Counted from the stretch's first letter, positions 6,687 to 14,498 are shown. The stretch: DNA of 52,474 bases from Mycolicibacterium llatzerense (GCF_000878195.1 NZ_JXST01000044.1:1-52474); one strand, 5' to 3'. Translations and numbers: made by a program. Notes: generated by a model from the sequence alone, not told the origin.

Positions 6687-7073
6687 GATTCCTCCTGTAT
6701 TCAATTGTGCGAGTTAGGTTTTCGGATCACAAGTAACGTACCCGATTAACGTAACTAGGTTGGTGACCACTTGCTTTCGCAATGTCCGACCAGCTGCGTT
6801 CGGGCTGGTGTCTTGCAATTTCAATCCTATGAATATTGGATTGCAAAGACCGGCGGCGTGAGGGTGGTGACTGTCGCCCCCATCCGGGGGACGACGGGCG
6901 GCTCCATCGCTGACGCTCTGGACCTGCCGACGCACTACGTACTGTCTTATATCTAAGATCGCATATGGTGTCGCGATTCTTTGCATTTACCGTTGTAACA
7001 ACTACATAACAATTCGTAATTTGTTGCAGACCAACACTATTCATTAGCGGAGGCCCGAGCTGTGAGTTGGTGT
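6687..7073. other. Gene-poor control region upstream of the excisionase gene
   Basis: About 390 bp without a confident gene. It holds direct repeats TAACGTA at 6734-6740 and 6747-6753 (13 bp apart, a little over one helical turn) and a perfect 11-bp dyad GTTGTAACAAC at 6992-7002. A minus-strand frame ending at 6727 contains a helix-turn-helix-like stretch (SWSDIAKASGHQPSYVNRV) but has no supported start; it may be a decayed or non-canonical repressor gene. AT-rich sequence near 6980-7025 fits promoter DNA. Confidence 0.45.
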
Positions 7074-7112
7074 TGTGGTGGTGCCGGGAGCCGAACTCCC
7101 GACACCACCACA
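7074..7112 (-). terminator. Strong hairpin after the ADP-ribosyltransferase-like gene
   Basis: Arms of 17 nt (7074-7090 and 7096-7112) with one mismatch and a 5-nt loop, beginning 4 nt past the TAA of the 7116-7763 gene. On the minus strand there is no U-tract; on the plus strand GTTTTA follows, so it may work in both directions. Mycobacterial terminators often lack U-tracts. Confidence 0.6.
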
Positions 7113-7115
7113 GTT

Positions 7116-7763
7116 TTAGGCGGGGTGCACTACGCCGCCGGCCAAGTACTGCGGGTCAATCACGTACTCGGATTCATTGCGGTCACTGATGTAAGCCAGC
7201 AACTCGTAGCCAGACGCCCGATGGACATACACCCGGCCCCGTGAGGCATACCCCGGACGATCGGCGAACCACTGAGCCTTATCACGATCGGCGGTCCACG
7301 ACATGCCATGTCGCCGACCCGGTGTGCATCCGCGCCATACTGTCACCTGTTCGGGCGGTTCTGCTGGCTGACCCGCGCTGGTGTATCCGGCCACGTTGAA
7401 CAGTTCGACCCACATTGCACGTGTGAGCGCTCGGCTTGGAAACTCTGCACCCGACCATGCGTCGGCTACCACTTCGGGATGCGTCGTAATATCCAGTCCA
7501 CCAAGGTAATACAGATCAAACAGAAGGAAAGGGGCATGGTTGCGGCCTAATATCGACCATGCGCTACGGAACGCAGCGCCGGTCAGTTCGCCCTTTTCGT
7601 GGTCCCACCCGTAGTGCTTACCGTCCGTGTAAAGCGGTTCGGGCCAGCCGTCGCGCCGGTGCCGGTATTCGCCGTTGCCGCCGAACGCCGCCCCCAGCAC
7701 GGTGTCCTCCGTGCTGTACTGCTGGCTGTCATCCGCTACGAACCTGCTTGTGTCACTTGTCAA
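7116..7763 (-). CDS. ADP-ribosyltransferase-like phage protein (215 aa)
   Basis: A TTG start is chosen because AAAGGA lies 6 nt upstream; an in-frame extension to 7826 lacks a ribosome binding site. The C-terminal half has the R-S-E order of ADP-ribosyltransferases: Arg144 in VTVWRG, Ser155-W-Thr157 in GMSWTADR, and E197-S-E199 in NESEYVIDPQYL, which is the ExE motif of arginine-modifying enzymes. About 130 residues with no recognised motif precede it. If active it would transfer ADP-ribose from NAD to a protein, as phage Alt/Mod enzymes do to host RNA polymerase; the target is unknown. It sits between integrase and excisionase genes, flanked by its own promoter-like region and hairpin. Confidence 0.65.
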   Translation of the reverse strand: MTSDTSRFVADDSQQYSTEDTVLGAAFGGNGEYRHRRDGWPEPLYTDGKHYGWDHEKGELTGAAFRSAWSILGRNHAPFLLFDLYYLGGLDITTHPEVVADAWSGAEFPSRALTRAMWVELFNVAGYTSAGQPAEPPEQVTVWRGCTPGRRHGMSWTADRDKAQWFADRPGYASRGRVYVHRASGYELLAYISDRNESEYVIDPQYLAGGVVHPA

Positions 7764-7901
7764 TTCAGTTCCTTTATCTTGCTCAGTGCATGGCTCGACC
7801 CCAGGTGGGGCCAATACATGGACCAACCCAGAAGCTGGCCGTTAGGCAAGACGCGCCGCCGAAGCGGATGGAACTGTTGCAGTACGCGACTCGATGGCAA
7901 G

Positions 7902-7931
7902 ACGTTACACCCGCGTCGCGTCGAACGTCAA
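7902..7931 (-). promoter_or_regulatory. Candidate promoter upstream of the ADP-ribosyltransferase-like gene
   Basis: TTGACG (7926-7931) and TAACGT (7902-7907) on the minus strand with an 18-nt spacer, resembling a housekeeping sigma promoter. It lies about 140 nt before the TTG start. The 293 bp between the two genes otherwise hold no supported gene. Confidence 0.35.
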
Positions 7932-8056
7932 TACCCGGAATTGTTGCCAAAACTGCTGTGATGCAACGAATCCCAATCACCGCTATGCCGGGGGCGCAGC
8001 GACAGGAGCAAAGCGCACCCAAATATTGATGGGGTGCCATCTCCCGTTCGAGTGCG

Positions 8057-9217
8057 TCACGAAGCCTTGCGTATCGGCGTCACGTTGTCCGGCATACCGC
8101 CCAGCATCGCCGCCATCGCGTCAGCCGCCAGCTTCGCGGCCGACTGGTCCAGATGCCCGTACCGGTCCACTGTGGTCTGGATCGACTCGTGGCCCAAGTG
8201 CCGCTGGATCACCGGCAGGGGCACCCCGGCCTGGATCATCCAGCTGGCGCAGGTGTGCCGCATGTCGTGCACGCGCAGGGTTTTGGTGAACGTCTTGTCC
8301 GCCTTCTGGAGGCGGGCCAGGGTCTTCTTGAACACATTCGGGCCGAACGTGGTCGACCGCAGCGGGTTGCCGTGCGTGTTGACGAACAGGTATTCCTGCC
8401 CGTCCGGCACCACGGGCAGGCAGTCCACCGGCACCACGATGGTCCGTTTGGATTTCTTAGTTTTCGGTGGCCCCAGCTCCCAGCTCAAAGCGGCGTCGTC
8501 CACCTTCTTCCATGCGCGGCTGATCCGCACAGAGCCGGTCTGGTAGTCCACGTCCGACGGCCGCAACGCCGCCATCTCCGAGAAGCGGACGCCGGACGCG
8601 ACCAGGAACCGCATCACCGGCTTGTACCGGTCGGTGAACGCCGCCAGAAACGTCTGGTACTCGGCCTGTGTCAGGAACACCATTTCGCCGGTCTCGGTTT
8701 CTTTGATCGCGACCCCAACGCAGGGGTTGGCCTTGGAGTAGGTGCCTTCGGTGATCGCGGCGTTGAACACCCCGGAGACGAAACCGTGCTTGTTCTTCAT
8801 GGTCTTGCCCGCCGCGCCGGACTCCTCCATGTGTTGCACCCACCGGCGGATATCGGCACGGGTGACCCTGTCCACCGGCATCATGCCAATGACTGGGTCA
8901 ATGTCCTTGCGGATGTAATCGCGGTACTGCGACCGGGTGCGCTTCTCGACGCCCGTGAGTCCGTTCACATGGGCGGTCAGGAACTCCGACAGCGTCGGGC
9001 CGACCGGCGTCGGCTCCCCCTTGGTGTAGACGTCCAGACGGTCGTACATCTCGCACGCCGTACGGCCGCCGAACGCCTCAACGACCGCCACGAACTTCTC
9101 GGCGTCAGCACGAAGGGCGACGGTCACAGTTCTTTGCTGGGACCCTCGCCCTTCGTCGCGCCACCGGACCACATAGCTCGTTCCGGCCTTGCTTGTGCGC
9201 TCAGAAATGCTTGCCAC
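8057..9217 (-). CDS. int: Tyrosine-family site-specific integrase
   Basis: A 386-aa phage integrase starting at GTG. The N-terminal arm-binding domain is about residues 1-60, the SAM-like core-binding domain about 70-165, and the catalytic domain about 175-370. All catalytic residues are present: Arg211 (GVRFSE), the Lys in PPKTKKSKR (252-257), His317 and Arg320 in HDMRH, His343 in HLGHES and Tyr353 in DRYGHL. It should recombine the element with the tmRNA 3' end, which lies 80 bp upstream of its start. Intact domains suggest the element can still integrate or excise together with the excisionase. Confidence 0.95.
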   Translation of the reverse strand: MASISERTSKAGTSYVVRWRDEGRGSQQRTVTVALRADAEKFVAVVEAFGGRTACEMYDRLDVYTKGEPTPVGPTLSEFLTAHVNGLTGVEKRTRSQYRDYIRKDIDPVIGMMPVDRVTRADIRRWVQHMEESGAAGKTMKNKHGFVSGVFNAAITEGTYSKANPCVGVAIKETETGEMVFLTQAEYQTFLAAFTDRYKPVMRFLVASGVRFSEMAALRPSDVDYQTGSVRISRAWKKVDDAALSWELGPPKTKKSKRTIVVPVDCLPVVPDGQEYLFVNTHGNPLRSTTFGPNVFKKTLARLQKADKTFTKTLRVHDMRHTCASWMIQAGVPLPVIQRHLGHESIQTTVDRYGHLDQSAAKLAADAMAAMLGGMPDNVTPIRKAS

Positions 9218-9239
9218 GCCATCCAGCCTAGGACGGCAC

Positions 9240-9258
9240 GGTGTGCATTTCGGTGTGC
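9240..9258. repeat. Tandem GGTGTGC direct repeats near the attachment site
   Basis: GGTGTGC occurs at 9240-9246 and 9252-9258, 12 bp apart, between the integrase start and the tmRNA end. Such short direct repeats beside a core site are typical of integrase arm-type binding sites. The assignment is positional. Confidence 0.35.
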
Positions 9259-9263
9259 GTTGA

Positions 9264-9293
9264 GAATTATTTTGTTGTGTTTCCGCTGGTCAA
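9264..9293 (-). promoter_or_regulatory. Candidate integrase promoter abutting tmRNA
   Basis: TTGACC (9288-9293) and TAATTC (9264-9269) on the minus strand, spaced by 18 nt, lie 47-76 nt before the integrase GTG. The -35 hexamer begins only a few bases past the tmRNA 3' end, so integration places this promoter directly downstream of the tmRNA gene. Confidence 0.45.
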
Positions 9294-9294
9294 A

Positions 9295-9330
9295 CAGTGG
9301 AGCTGCCGGGAATTGAACCCGGGTCCTACG
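9295..9330. other. Attachment-site junction in the tmRNA 3' end
   Basis: The tRNA-like T-arm and acceptor 3' strand of tmRNA occupy this stretch and are the expected core of crossover. The discriminator A is at 9298, and the next bases on the minus strand are CTG rather than CCA, so element DNA probably begins about here. The exact core cannot be set without the other attachment site. Confidence 0.6.
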
Positions 9331-9667
9331 GCATTCCCTCAAGACTTCTCCGTGCGCAGTTCGCTATGCCTCTACTTGGATCTCCCGGTCACGCGAACAA
9401 GCCGAGATGACGATCCCAGTCGCTGTTTGATGTCCCCATGGGTTCCGCGACCGAACCCGTGGGTGGTTCCCTCTAGTCGATGCCAGGGTCCGGGCCGAGG
9501 GCGTTCCCGGTCTGACAGACACGCGGTCGCTACTTAGGCAGCGAGGGCGTAGTCGCGCTGATTGGAATCGGCGCTTAATTGGTTTACAACGACGCTTACG
9601 GTGGTCAGTTGCCTGCACCGGCACGCTTCTCTTGATTCGATGCGCGAAGTCGAAACCGTTCAGCCCC
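9298..9667 (-). ncRNA. ssrA: tmRNA (transfer-messenger RNA)
   Basis: The 5' end GGGGCTG pairs with CAGCTCC near the 3' end to form the tRNA-like acceptor stem, and the T-arm GGGTTCAATTCCC is present. The reading frame at 9534-9572 encodes the tag ADSNQRDYALAA followed by TAA, a typical mycobacterial tag with GCC resume codon. tmRNA enters ribosomes stalled on broken mRNA together with SmpB (gene at 12409-12909) and marks the nascent chain for proteolysis. The terminal CCA is not encoded. The gene is intact despite hosting the integrated element at its 3' end. Confidence 0.97.
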
Positions 9668-9758
9668 TCGCACCCCTACCGACTTTCGGTAGGACACTCC
9701 ATCATACCGGCCGCACCGACAACTTCCACCGAGTATCCGGCGCAGCCGTTCGACCAGG

Positions 9759-10613
9759 TCAGATGACGTAACCCAGATTCTCGACGATGCGCTTGCCGAC
9801 CTCGGCGTCACCCTCGAACTCGATGACGACCGGCCGCACCGCGCCCAGCGGGCGTCCGCCGCACAGCCGCGTGAACTGCCAGCCATCCAGCCGGATCACC
9901 GTGGTCGGCTCGGGACCGCCGAAGTCGGGCACCACCGCTGCGCGGCCGTCGACCGCGACCCGAATGGTGCGCGCCATGGGGCCGGTCAGTTCGATCGCTA
10001 CCCGCGATCCGTCCGGCGCTCCCCCGCGCTTGGCGACGACGAACCCCATCATCGTCTCGATCTCGTCGAGCGACAGCCGCGCTTCCGGCTTCTGCAACGC
10101 CGCGTCCGGCGCCGGTCGTGCGACCGACTCGCGGATGTCCTGCTCGTGCATCCACGAGTCGAACGTCCGGATCCGCATGAAGCGACCGAGGCTGTCCTGA
10201 CCGGCCGGCGTCATCGTCGGGGTGTTCCACTCCTCGTCCGACATCGCGGTCAACGTGGCCCGTCGATCACCGGTGACGGCACGGAACTTCTCCAGCAACT
10301 CGGTACTCGAGAGGGCGCCGAACGATCGGACCCAGCACTCGTTCATCACGCCGATGGGGTTGTGGACGTGGTCCAGCTCCGAGACGTCGACGTCGGCCTC
10401 CGGCACCGGCTCGCCCTTGAGCATCAGCTCGGTGCCGATGAGGTGCGCGACGACGTCCCGGACGTGCCAGCCGGGCAGTTCGGTCTGAGTGGTCAGCAGC
10501 TCCGCTTCGGAGATGGTGGCCAGCAGTTTGTCCAGGTCGTCCCATACCCCGAACAGGGCGGGTAAAACATCGGACTTCTCCAGAACGGTGACGGGTCGCG
10601 TTGAGCTGCTCAC
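9759..10613 (-). CDS. Mycothiol-dependent maleylpyruvate isomerase family protein (DinB-like)
   Basis: A 284-aa protein from a GTG start at 10613, giving the same size and place as M. tuberculosis Rv3099c. The N-terminal helical bundle carries the family signature LPGWHVRDVVAHLIGTELML, with His57 a likely metal ligand, and a second His in SWMHEQDIRES. The C-terminal part (about 190-284) is a sterol-carrier-like domain. Members bind a metal and often use mycothiol as a thiol cofactor; the substrate here is unknown. It is divergent from the AraC-family gene with 72 bp between starts, so the two may share control. Confidence 0.75.
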   Translation of the reverse strand: MSSSTRPVTVLEKSDVLPALFGVWDDLDKLLATISEAELLTTQTELPGWHVRDVVAHLIGTELMLKGEPVPEADVDVSELDHVHNPIGVMNECWVRSFGALSSTELLEKFRAVTGDRRATLTAMSDEEWNTPTMTPAGQDSLGRFMRIRTFDSWMHEQDIRESVARPAPDAALQKPEARLSLDEIETMMGFVVAKRGGAPDGSRVAIELTGPMARTIRVAVDGRAAVVPDFGGPEPTTVIRLDGWQFTRLCGGRPLGAVRPVVIEFEGDAEVGKRIVENLGYVI

Positions 10614-10685
10614 TGATTGACCGTACGACGGCAGACCCGTCCAGACAGGGAATTGCGCGATGCGTCCCAATTTTGTCGTGCGACG

Positions 10686-11129
10686 ATGACCCTCATGGCG
10701 GACGACCGGGCGGAAGCGCAACGCCTACGGGACATCACGGTGATCCGCAAGGTGCGGGACCGGATCGACCGGGAGTACGCCAAGCCGCTCAATGTCGAAG
10801 ACCTGGCCCGCGGCGCGCACATGTCGGCCGGCCACCTCAGCCGGGAGTTCCGGCGCATCTACGGCGAATCGCCCTACTCGTACCTCATGACACGACGCAT
10901 CGAACGGGCCATGACGCTGCTCCGGCGCGGCGATCTCAGCGTGACGGATGTCTGCTTCGCCGTTGGCTTTTCATCACTGGGCACGTTCAGCACCCGATTC
11001 ACCGAGCTGGTCGGGGTCGCGCCCAGCGTGTACCGCCGCGACCACTCGCAGGCGGCCGACGGCATCCCCGCTTGCCTGGCACGGCAAGTCACCAGACCGG
11101 TCAGGAATCAAGAAGCACCGCCGCACTGA
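10686..11129 (+). CDS. AraC-family transcription regulator (DNA-binding domain only)
   Basis: A protein of 147 aa (or 144 aa from the ATG at 10695). Nearly all of it is the AraC/XylS DNA-binding domain with two helix-turn-helix units, VEDLARGAHMSAGHLSREFRRIYG and VTDVCFAVGFSSLGTFSTRFTELVGVAPSVYRR. There is no separate effector-binding domain. It is followed 14 bp later by a VOC-family gene, a frequent pairing in mycobacteria, and probably controls that gene. No strong ribosome binding site is seen for either start. Confidence 0.8.
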   Translation: MTLMADDRAEAQRLRDITVIRKVRDRIDREYAKPLNVEDLARGAHMSAGHLSREFRRIYGESPYSYLMTRRIERAMTLLRRGDLSVTDVCFAVGFSSLGTFSTRFTELVGVAPSVYRRDHSQAADGIPACLARQVTRPVRNQEAPPH

Positions 11130-11143
11130 GCGCCACTACCGTC

Positions 11144-11557
11144 ATGGGCATGGACATATCCATTCACTACGCATTCCTGCCCCACACCGACGCCGAGGCC
11201 GCCCTGACGTTCTACCGCGACGCGCTGGGCTTCGAAGTTCGCAAAGACGTTGGCTACCAAGACATGCGATGGATCACCGTCGGCCCGCCCGGACAGCCGG
11301 GCACGTCGATCGTGCTGCACCCGCCGGGCGCCGACCCCGGCATCACCGACGACGAGCGTCGCACCATCCTGGAGTTGATCGCCAAGGGCTCCTATGGCGC
11401 TGTCACCTTGGCCACCGATGATCTGGACGCGCTGTTCGCGCGCCTGGAGGCTGCCGGCGCCGACGTCCTGCAGGAACCCACCGACCAGGATTACGGCGTG
11501 CGCGACTGCGCCTTTCGCGATCCGTCCGGCAACCTGATCAGGATCAACCAGCTCTAG
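11144..11557 (+). CDS. VOC/glyoxalase-family protein
   Basis: A 137-aa protein with the beta-alpha-beta-beta-beta layout of the vicinal oxygen chelate family. Typical elements are AEAALTFYRDALGFEVRKD near the N-terminus and FRDPSGNLIRINQL at the C-terminus. Family members include glyoxalases, dioxygenases and resistance proteins, so the reaction cannot be fixed from sequence. It lies directly downstream of the AraC gene and is probably co-transcribed. A second ATG at 11150 is an alternative start. Confidence 0.8.
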   Translation: MGMDISIHYAFLPHTDAEAALTFYRDALGFEVRKDVGYQDMRWITVGPPGQPGTSIVLHPPGADPGITDDERRTILELIAKGSYGAVTLATDDLDALFARLEAAGADVLQEPTDQDYGVRDCAFRDPSGNLIRINQL

Positions 11558-11566
11558 TTCAACCGG

Positions 11567-12412
11567 CTATCCGGCGGCGATCATCGCAACCGAACCCAAA
11601 GCCAGAGCCATGCCGACGGCCTGCCAGGCCCGAACCCGCTCTTTGAGCACCACCATGGCCAGCGCGACGGTCGCCGCCGGATAGAGCGAGATCAGCACGC
11701 TCGCCAACGACAGCATGGAAGCCTGCAGCGCCAGCAGCATCCCCACGTTCGCGATGACGTCGAGCGCCGCCGCGATCAGAGCGAGCTTCAGCGGAAGTCC
11801 GCGTGGCAGAGCGAAATTGTGGGTCGCCAACGCGGCGACCATCACCACCGCGGTGGCTGCGAAGCGGGCGAACACCAACGGCCAGAGCTTCGCCTCGTGC
11901 GGCACCTGATGGATGACGGCGAAGCTGAGCCCGAAGGTCAATCCTGAGCCGACGGTCAGCCAGGCGACTTTGGCGGTGAATCGGTGTGGTGTCTCGTCCT
12001 CATCGGTGGCCTGGGCACTGACCAATGCCACCGCGACCAACGCCAGCGCGATCCCGGCGATCGCCAGCCCGCTGGGCCGCTCTCCCATTGCGACACCGAC
12101 GACGATCGGCCCCGCCGACACCAGGATCGCGGTCAGCGGCGAGACGACGGATATCGGTCCGGAGCCCAACGCGGCGTAGAACCACCAGATGCCGAACGCT
12201 TGCAGAACGCCGCACAACACGCCCCAGAGCACCGCATTCGACGAAACCTGGCCGCCGACAACGCACGCCATCAGCGTCAGCAGTACGCCGGCAATGGGGT
12301 ATGACACCAGCACGACCCGCAGCGCGGCGACACGCCGTGAGGCGATGCCGCCGACGAAATCGCTGATGCCGTAGCCCAGCGCCGACAGCAGCGCCAGCAG
12401 AACCCCGGTCAG
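11567..12412 (-). CDS. EamA/DMT-family membrane transporter
   Basis: A hydrophobic protein with about ten membrane segments arranged as two EamA repeats. Translation of the sequence upstream of the first ATG/GTG-type start at 12313 continues the first membrane segment (LLALLSALGYGISDFVGG). The true start must therefore be earlier. The only sensible position is a CTG at 12412 that overlaps the smpB stop codon (CTGA), giving 281 aa, the usual family length. Substrate unknown; relatives export metabolites or drugs. It closes the prfB-ftsE-ftsX-smpB gene string. Confidence 0.8.
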   Translation of the reverse strand: MTGVLLALLSALGYGISDFVGGIASRRVAALRVVLVSYPIAGVLLTLMACVVGGQVSSNAVLWGVLCGVLQAFGIWWFYAALGSGPISVVSPLTAILVSAGPIVVGVAMGERPSGLAIAGIALALVAVALVSAQATDEDETPHRFTAKVAWLTVGSGLTFGLSFAVIHQVPHEAKLWPLVFARFAATAVVMVAALATHNFALPRGLPLKLALIAAALDVIANVGMLLALQASMLSLASVLISLYPAATVALAMVVLKERVRAWQAVGMALALGSVAMIAAG

Positions 12413-12909
12413 ATCTTGCCCTTGAAACGTCGACCCATCTCGCGGGTGATCTCCCGCTGCGCATCGCGCTTGGCGATGTCCTGACGCTTGTCGTGTGCTT
12501 CCTTACCGCGGGCCAATGCCAACTCGACCTTGACCCGACCATCGGAGAAGTACAGCTTGAGCGGCACCAGCGTGAAGTTGCCGTCCCGCAGCTTGCCGAC
12601 CAGCATGTCGATCTGCTTGCGGTGCAGCAACAGCTTTCGGTTGCGCCGCGGGGCGTGGTTGGTCCAGGTGCCGTGGTGGTACTCGGCGATGTGCAGGTTG
12701 CGCAGCCACACCTCGCCGTCGTCCACGGTGGCGAACGCATCGGCCAGCGACGCCAGGCCCTCGCGCAGGCTCTTCACCTCGGTACCGACCAGCGCGATAC
12801 CCGCCTCGTAGGTATCGATGATCGAATAGTTGTGTCGCGCTTTCCGGTTGGTTGCGACGACCGAGTTGTTGCCCGACTTGTCCTTGTCGGTGTCTTTCTT
12901 CTTGGCCAT
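12409..12909 (-). CDS. smpB: SsrA-binding protein SmpB
   Basis: A 166-aa protein with the SmpB beta-barrel (NRKARHNYSIIDTYEAGIALVGTEVKSLREG; LLLHRKQIDMLVGKL) and the basic C-terminal tail (AKRDAQREITREMGRRFKGKI) that enters the decoding centre. It binds tmRNA, encoded at 9298-9667, and brings it to stalled ribosomes. The ftsX stop codon runs into a series of overlapping ATG codons (12915, 12912, 12909); the last (MAKKKDTDKD) gives the usual length. The protein is cytoplasmic. Coupling to ftsX by overlap is conserved in mycobacteria. Confidence 0.96.
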   Translation of the reverse strand: MAKKKDTDKDKSGNNSVVATNRKARHNYSIIDTYEAGIALVGTEVKSLREGLASLADAFATVDDGEVWLRNLHIAEYHHGTWTNHAPRRNRKLLLHRKQIDMLVGKLRDGNFTLVPLKLYFSDGRVKVELALARGKEAHDKRQDIAKRDAQREITREMGRRFKGKI

Positions 12910-12911
12910 CA

Positions 12912-13808
12912 TCATCGCCGGATATACGCGCGCAGCGTGGCGTAGGCAGTGACCCCGGACATGGTCAGGCCCAGTGCCAACATGATTGGCGCGCAATAGA
13001 AGAGAACGTCGGCGTAGTCGACCTTGGCGATCAGGCCGGCTTGATAGAACTGGTTGAGCACGTCCTCGAGGAACATCGCCCGCACCACGATCAAGCCGAT
13101 GACAGCGCCGACCACACCGATGGTGGCGGCCAGCATCGCCTCGACCAGGAACGGCAACTGGGTGTACCAGCGGGTGGCACCGACCAGTCGCATGATGCCG
13201 ATCTCGGTACGCCGGGTGTAGGCCGCGACCTGAACCATGTTGGCGATCAACAGGACTGCGGCGACGGCCTGCACCAGCGCCACCGCGAACGCCGCGTTGC
13301 TGATGCCGCCGAGGATGCCGAACAGGCGGTCGACCAGTTCCTTCTGATCTGTCACCTGGCGCACGCCGGGACGTCCGCGCAGCGCGTCCTCGAATCCCTT
13401 GTGCTGCTCGGGATTGTCGAGCTTGACGACGAACGACGCCGGGAACGCCTTCTTGCTCGCGTAATCCTTGAACGCCGGAATCCGTCGGACGGCGTCGTCG
13501 TACGCCTGGTCCCGGTTCATGTAGCGCACCGACTTGACGTCCTTACGGTCGTCGATCAGCTTGCGCAGCGACTTGCACGGGTCGGCGTCGCAGTTGGGGT
13601 CGTTGGACGAGACGTCGTCGGTCAGGAAGACCTGGCTCTCCACGCGGTCCAGATAGATCTGCTTGGACTGGTCGGCCAGCCGGACGATCAGCAGACCACC
13701 GCCGAACAGGCCGATGGAGATGGCGGTCGTCAGGATCATGGCGACCGTCATGGTGACGTTGCGACGAAATCCGGTCAGGACTTCATTGACAAGAAAGCCG
13801 AAGCGCAC
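12912..13808 (-). CDS. ftsX: Cell-division protein FtsX (permease part of FtsEX)
   Basis: A 298-aa protein with one N-terminal membrane helix, a large external domain (about residues 45-165, including a two-Cys DPNCDADPCKS loop) and three C-terminal membrane segments, which is the FtsX topology. With FtsE it links septal ATP hydrolysis to activation of a peptidoglycan hydrolase outside the membrane (RipC in mycobacteria). The GTG start directly follows the ftsE stop with no gap. Size and position match Rv3101c. Confidence 0.95.
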   Translation of the reverse strand: MRFGFLVNEVLTGFRRNVTMTVAMILTTAISIGLFGGGLLIVRLADQSKQIYLDRVESQVFLTDDVSSNDPNCDADPCKSLRKLIDDRKDVKSVRYMNRDQAYDDAVRRIPAFKDYASKKAFPASFVVKLDNPEQHKGFEDALRGRPGVRQVTDQKELVDRLFGILGGISNAAFAVALVQAVAAVLLIANMVQVAAYTRRTEIGIMRLVGATRWYTQLPFLVEAMLAATIGVVGAVIGLIVVRAMFLEDVLNQFYQAGLIAKVDYADVLFYCAPIMLALGLTMSGVTAYATLRAYIRR

Positions 13809-14498
13809 TTAGCGATCCATTCCGTAGACGCCGCTCTGCTCATCGCGGATGAGGCGGCCGAGTTCGAGTTCGATGACGCGCTGACGCATCGAGTCGACGA
13901 TGTGATGGTCGTGGGTGGCCATCACGACCGTCGTGCCGGTGCGGTTGATCCGCTCCAGCAGGTCCATGATGTCGTTGCTCGTCTCGGGGTCCAAGTTTCC
14001 GGTGGGTTCGTCTGCCAGCAGCACCAGCGGCCGGTTGACGAAAGCCCGGGCGATCGCGACCCGCTGCTGTTCGCCACCGGACAGCTCGCCGGGCAGCCGG
14101 TTGGCCTTGCCCGACAGCCCCACCATCTCCAGCACATCGGGCACGATGCGGTTGATGGTGTCCGGGCGCTTGCCGATCACCTCGAGCGCGAACGCCACGT
14201 TCTCGAACGCCGTCTTCTGCTGCAGCAGCCGGAAGTCCTGGAACACGCAGCCGAGCACCTGCCGCAGGCTTGGGATCTGGCGACCGTGCAGCTTGTTCAC
14301 ATGGAACTTCGAGACGCGAATGTCACCCGAGGTCGGGACCTCGGCGCCGAGCAACAGCCGCATGAACGTCGACTTGCCGGAACCGGACGGTCCGATGAGA
14401 AAGACGAACTCACCCTTGTCAATCTTGAGCGACACGTTGTCCAGGGCTGGGCGTGCCGAAGACTTGTAGTTCTTGCTCACGTGGTCGAGGGTGATCAT
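13809..14498 (-). CDS. ftsE: Cell-division ATP-binding protein FtsE
   Basis: A 229-aa ABC ATPase with Walker A GPSGSGKST, Q-loop CVFQDFRLL, signature LSGGEQQR, Walker B VLLADEPTGNLD and the switch His in MATHDHH. It is the cytoplasmic energy-supplying half of FtsEX. The ATG at 14498 is preferred over the immediately preceding GTG at 14501 because it gives the same length as Rv3102c. It is encoded immediately before ftsX in the same transcription unit. Confidence 0.96.
   Translation of the reverse strand: MITLDHVSKNYKSSARPALDNVSLKIDKGEFVFLIGPSGSGKSTFMRLLLGAEVPTSGDIRVSKFHVNKLHGRQIPSLRQVLGCVFQDFRLLQQKTAFENVAFALEVIGKRPDTINRIVPDVLEMVGLSGKANRLPGELSGGEQQRVAIARAFVNRPLVLLADEPTGNLDPETSNDIMDLLERINRTGTTVVMATHDHHIVDSMRQRVIELELGRLIRDEQSGVYGMDR

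Larger units (their letters stand above)
1..9297. mobile_element. Integrated phage satellite or phiRv-like prophage remnant at the tmRNA 3' end (one end visible)
   Basis: A tyrosine integrase gene starts about 80 bp from the 3' end of the tmRNA gene, a classical attachment site. Minus-strand order from that end is integrase, ADP-ribosyltransferase-like, excisionase, terminator, small genes, HK97 capsid, accessory gene, then nuclease-like and Ntn-hydrolase-like cargo. This resembles the M. tuberculosis phiRv2 plan (int, xis, small genes, capsid). No portal, large terminase, protease, tail or lysis gene is seen here. Base composition is more AT-rich than the flanking core. The second attachment site is not in the window, so the full size is unknown; missing packaging genes could in principle lie before position 1. 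Confidence 0.88.

Noticed and set aside
4774..6705. 13-nt identity CACAATTGAATAC at the capsid start and upstream of xis
   Set aside because: One 13-mer match between two AT-rich start regions in a 9-kb element is within chance expectation; no further similarity extends from it.
7060..7115. tRNA-like T-arm (GGGAGTTCG with CACCA nearby) on the minus strand
   Set aside because: There is no D-arm, anticodon arm or acceptor stem partner; the sequence is explained by a 17-nt-arm terminator hairpin.
7783..8040. Minus-strand frame between the integrase and ADP-ribosyltransferase-like genes
   Set aside because: Cys/Ile-rich sequence without family features; the candidate promoter for the next gene lies in it.
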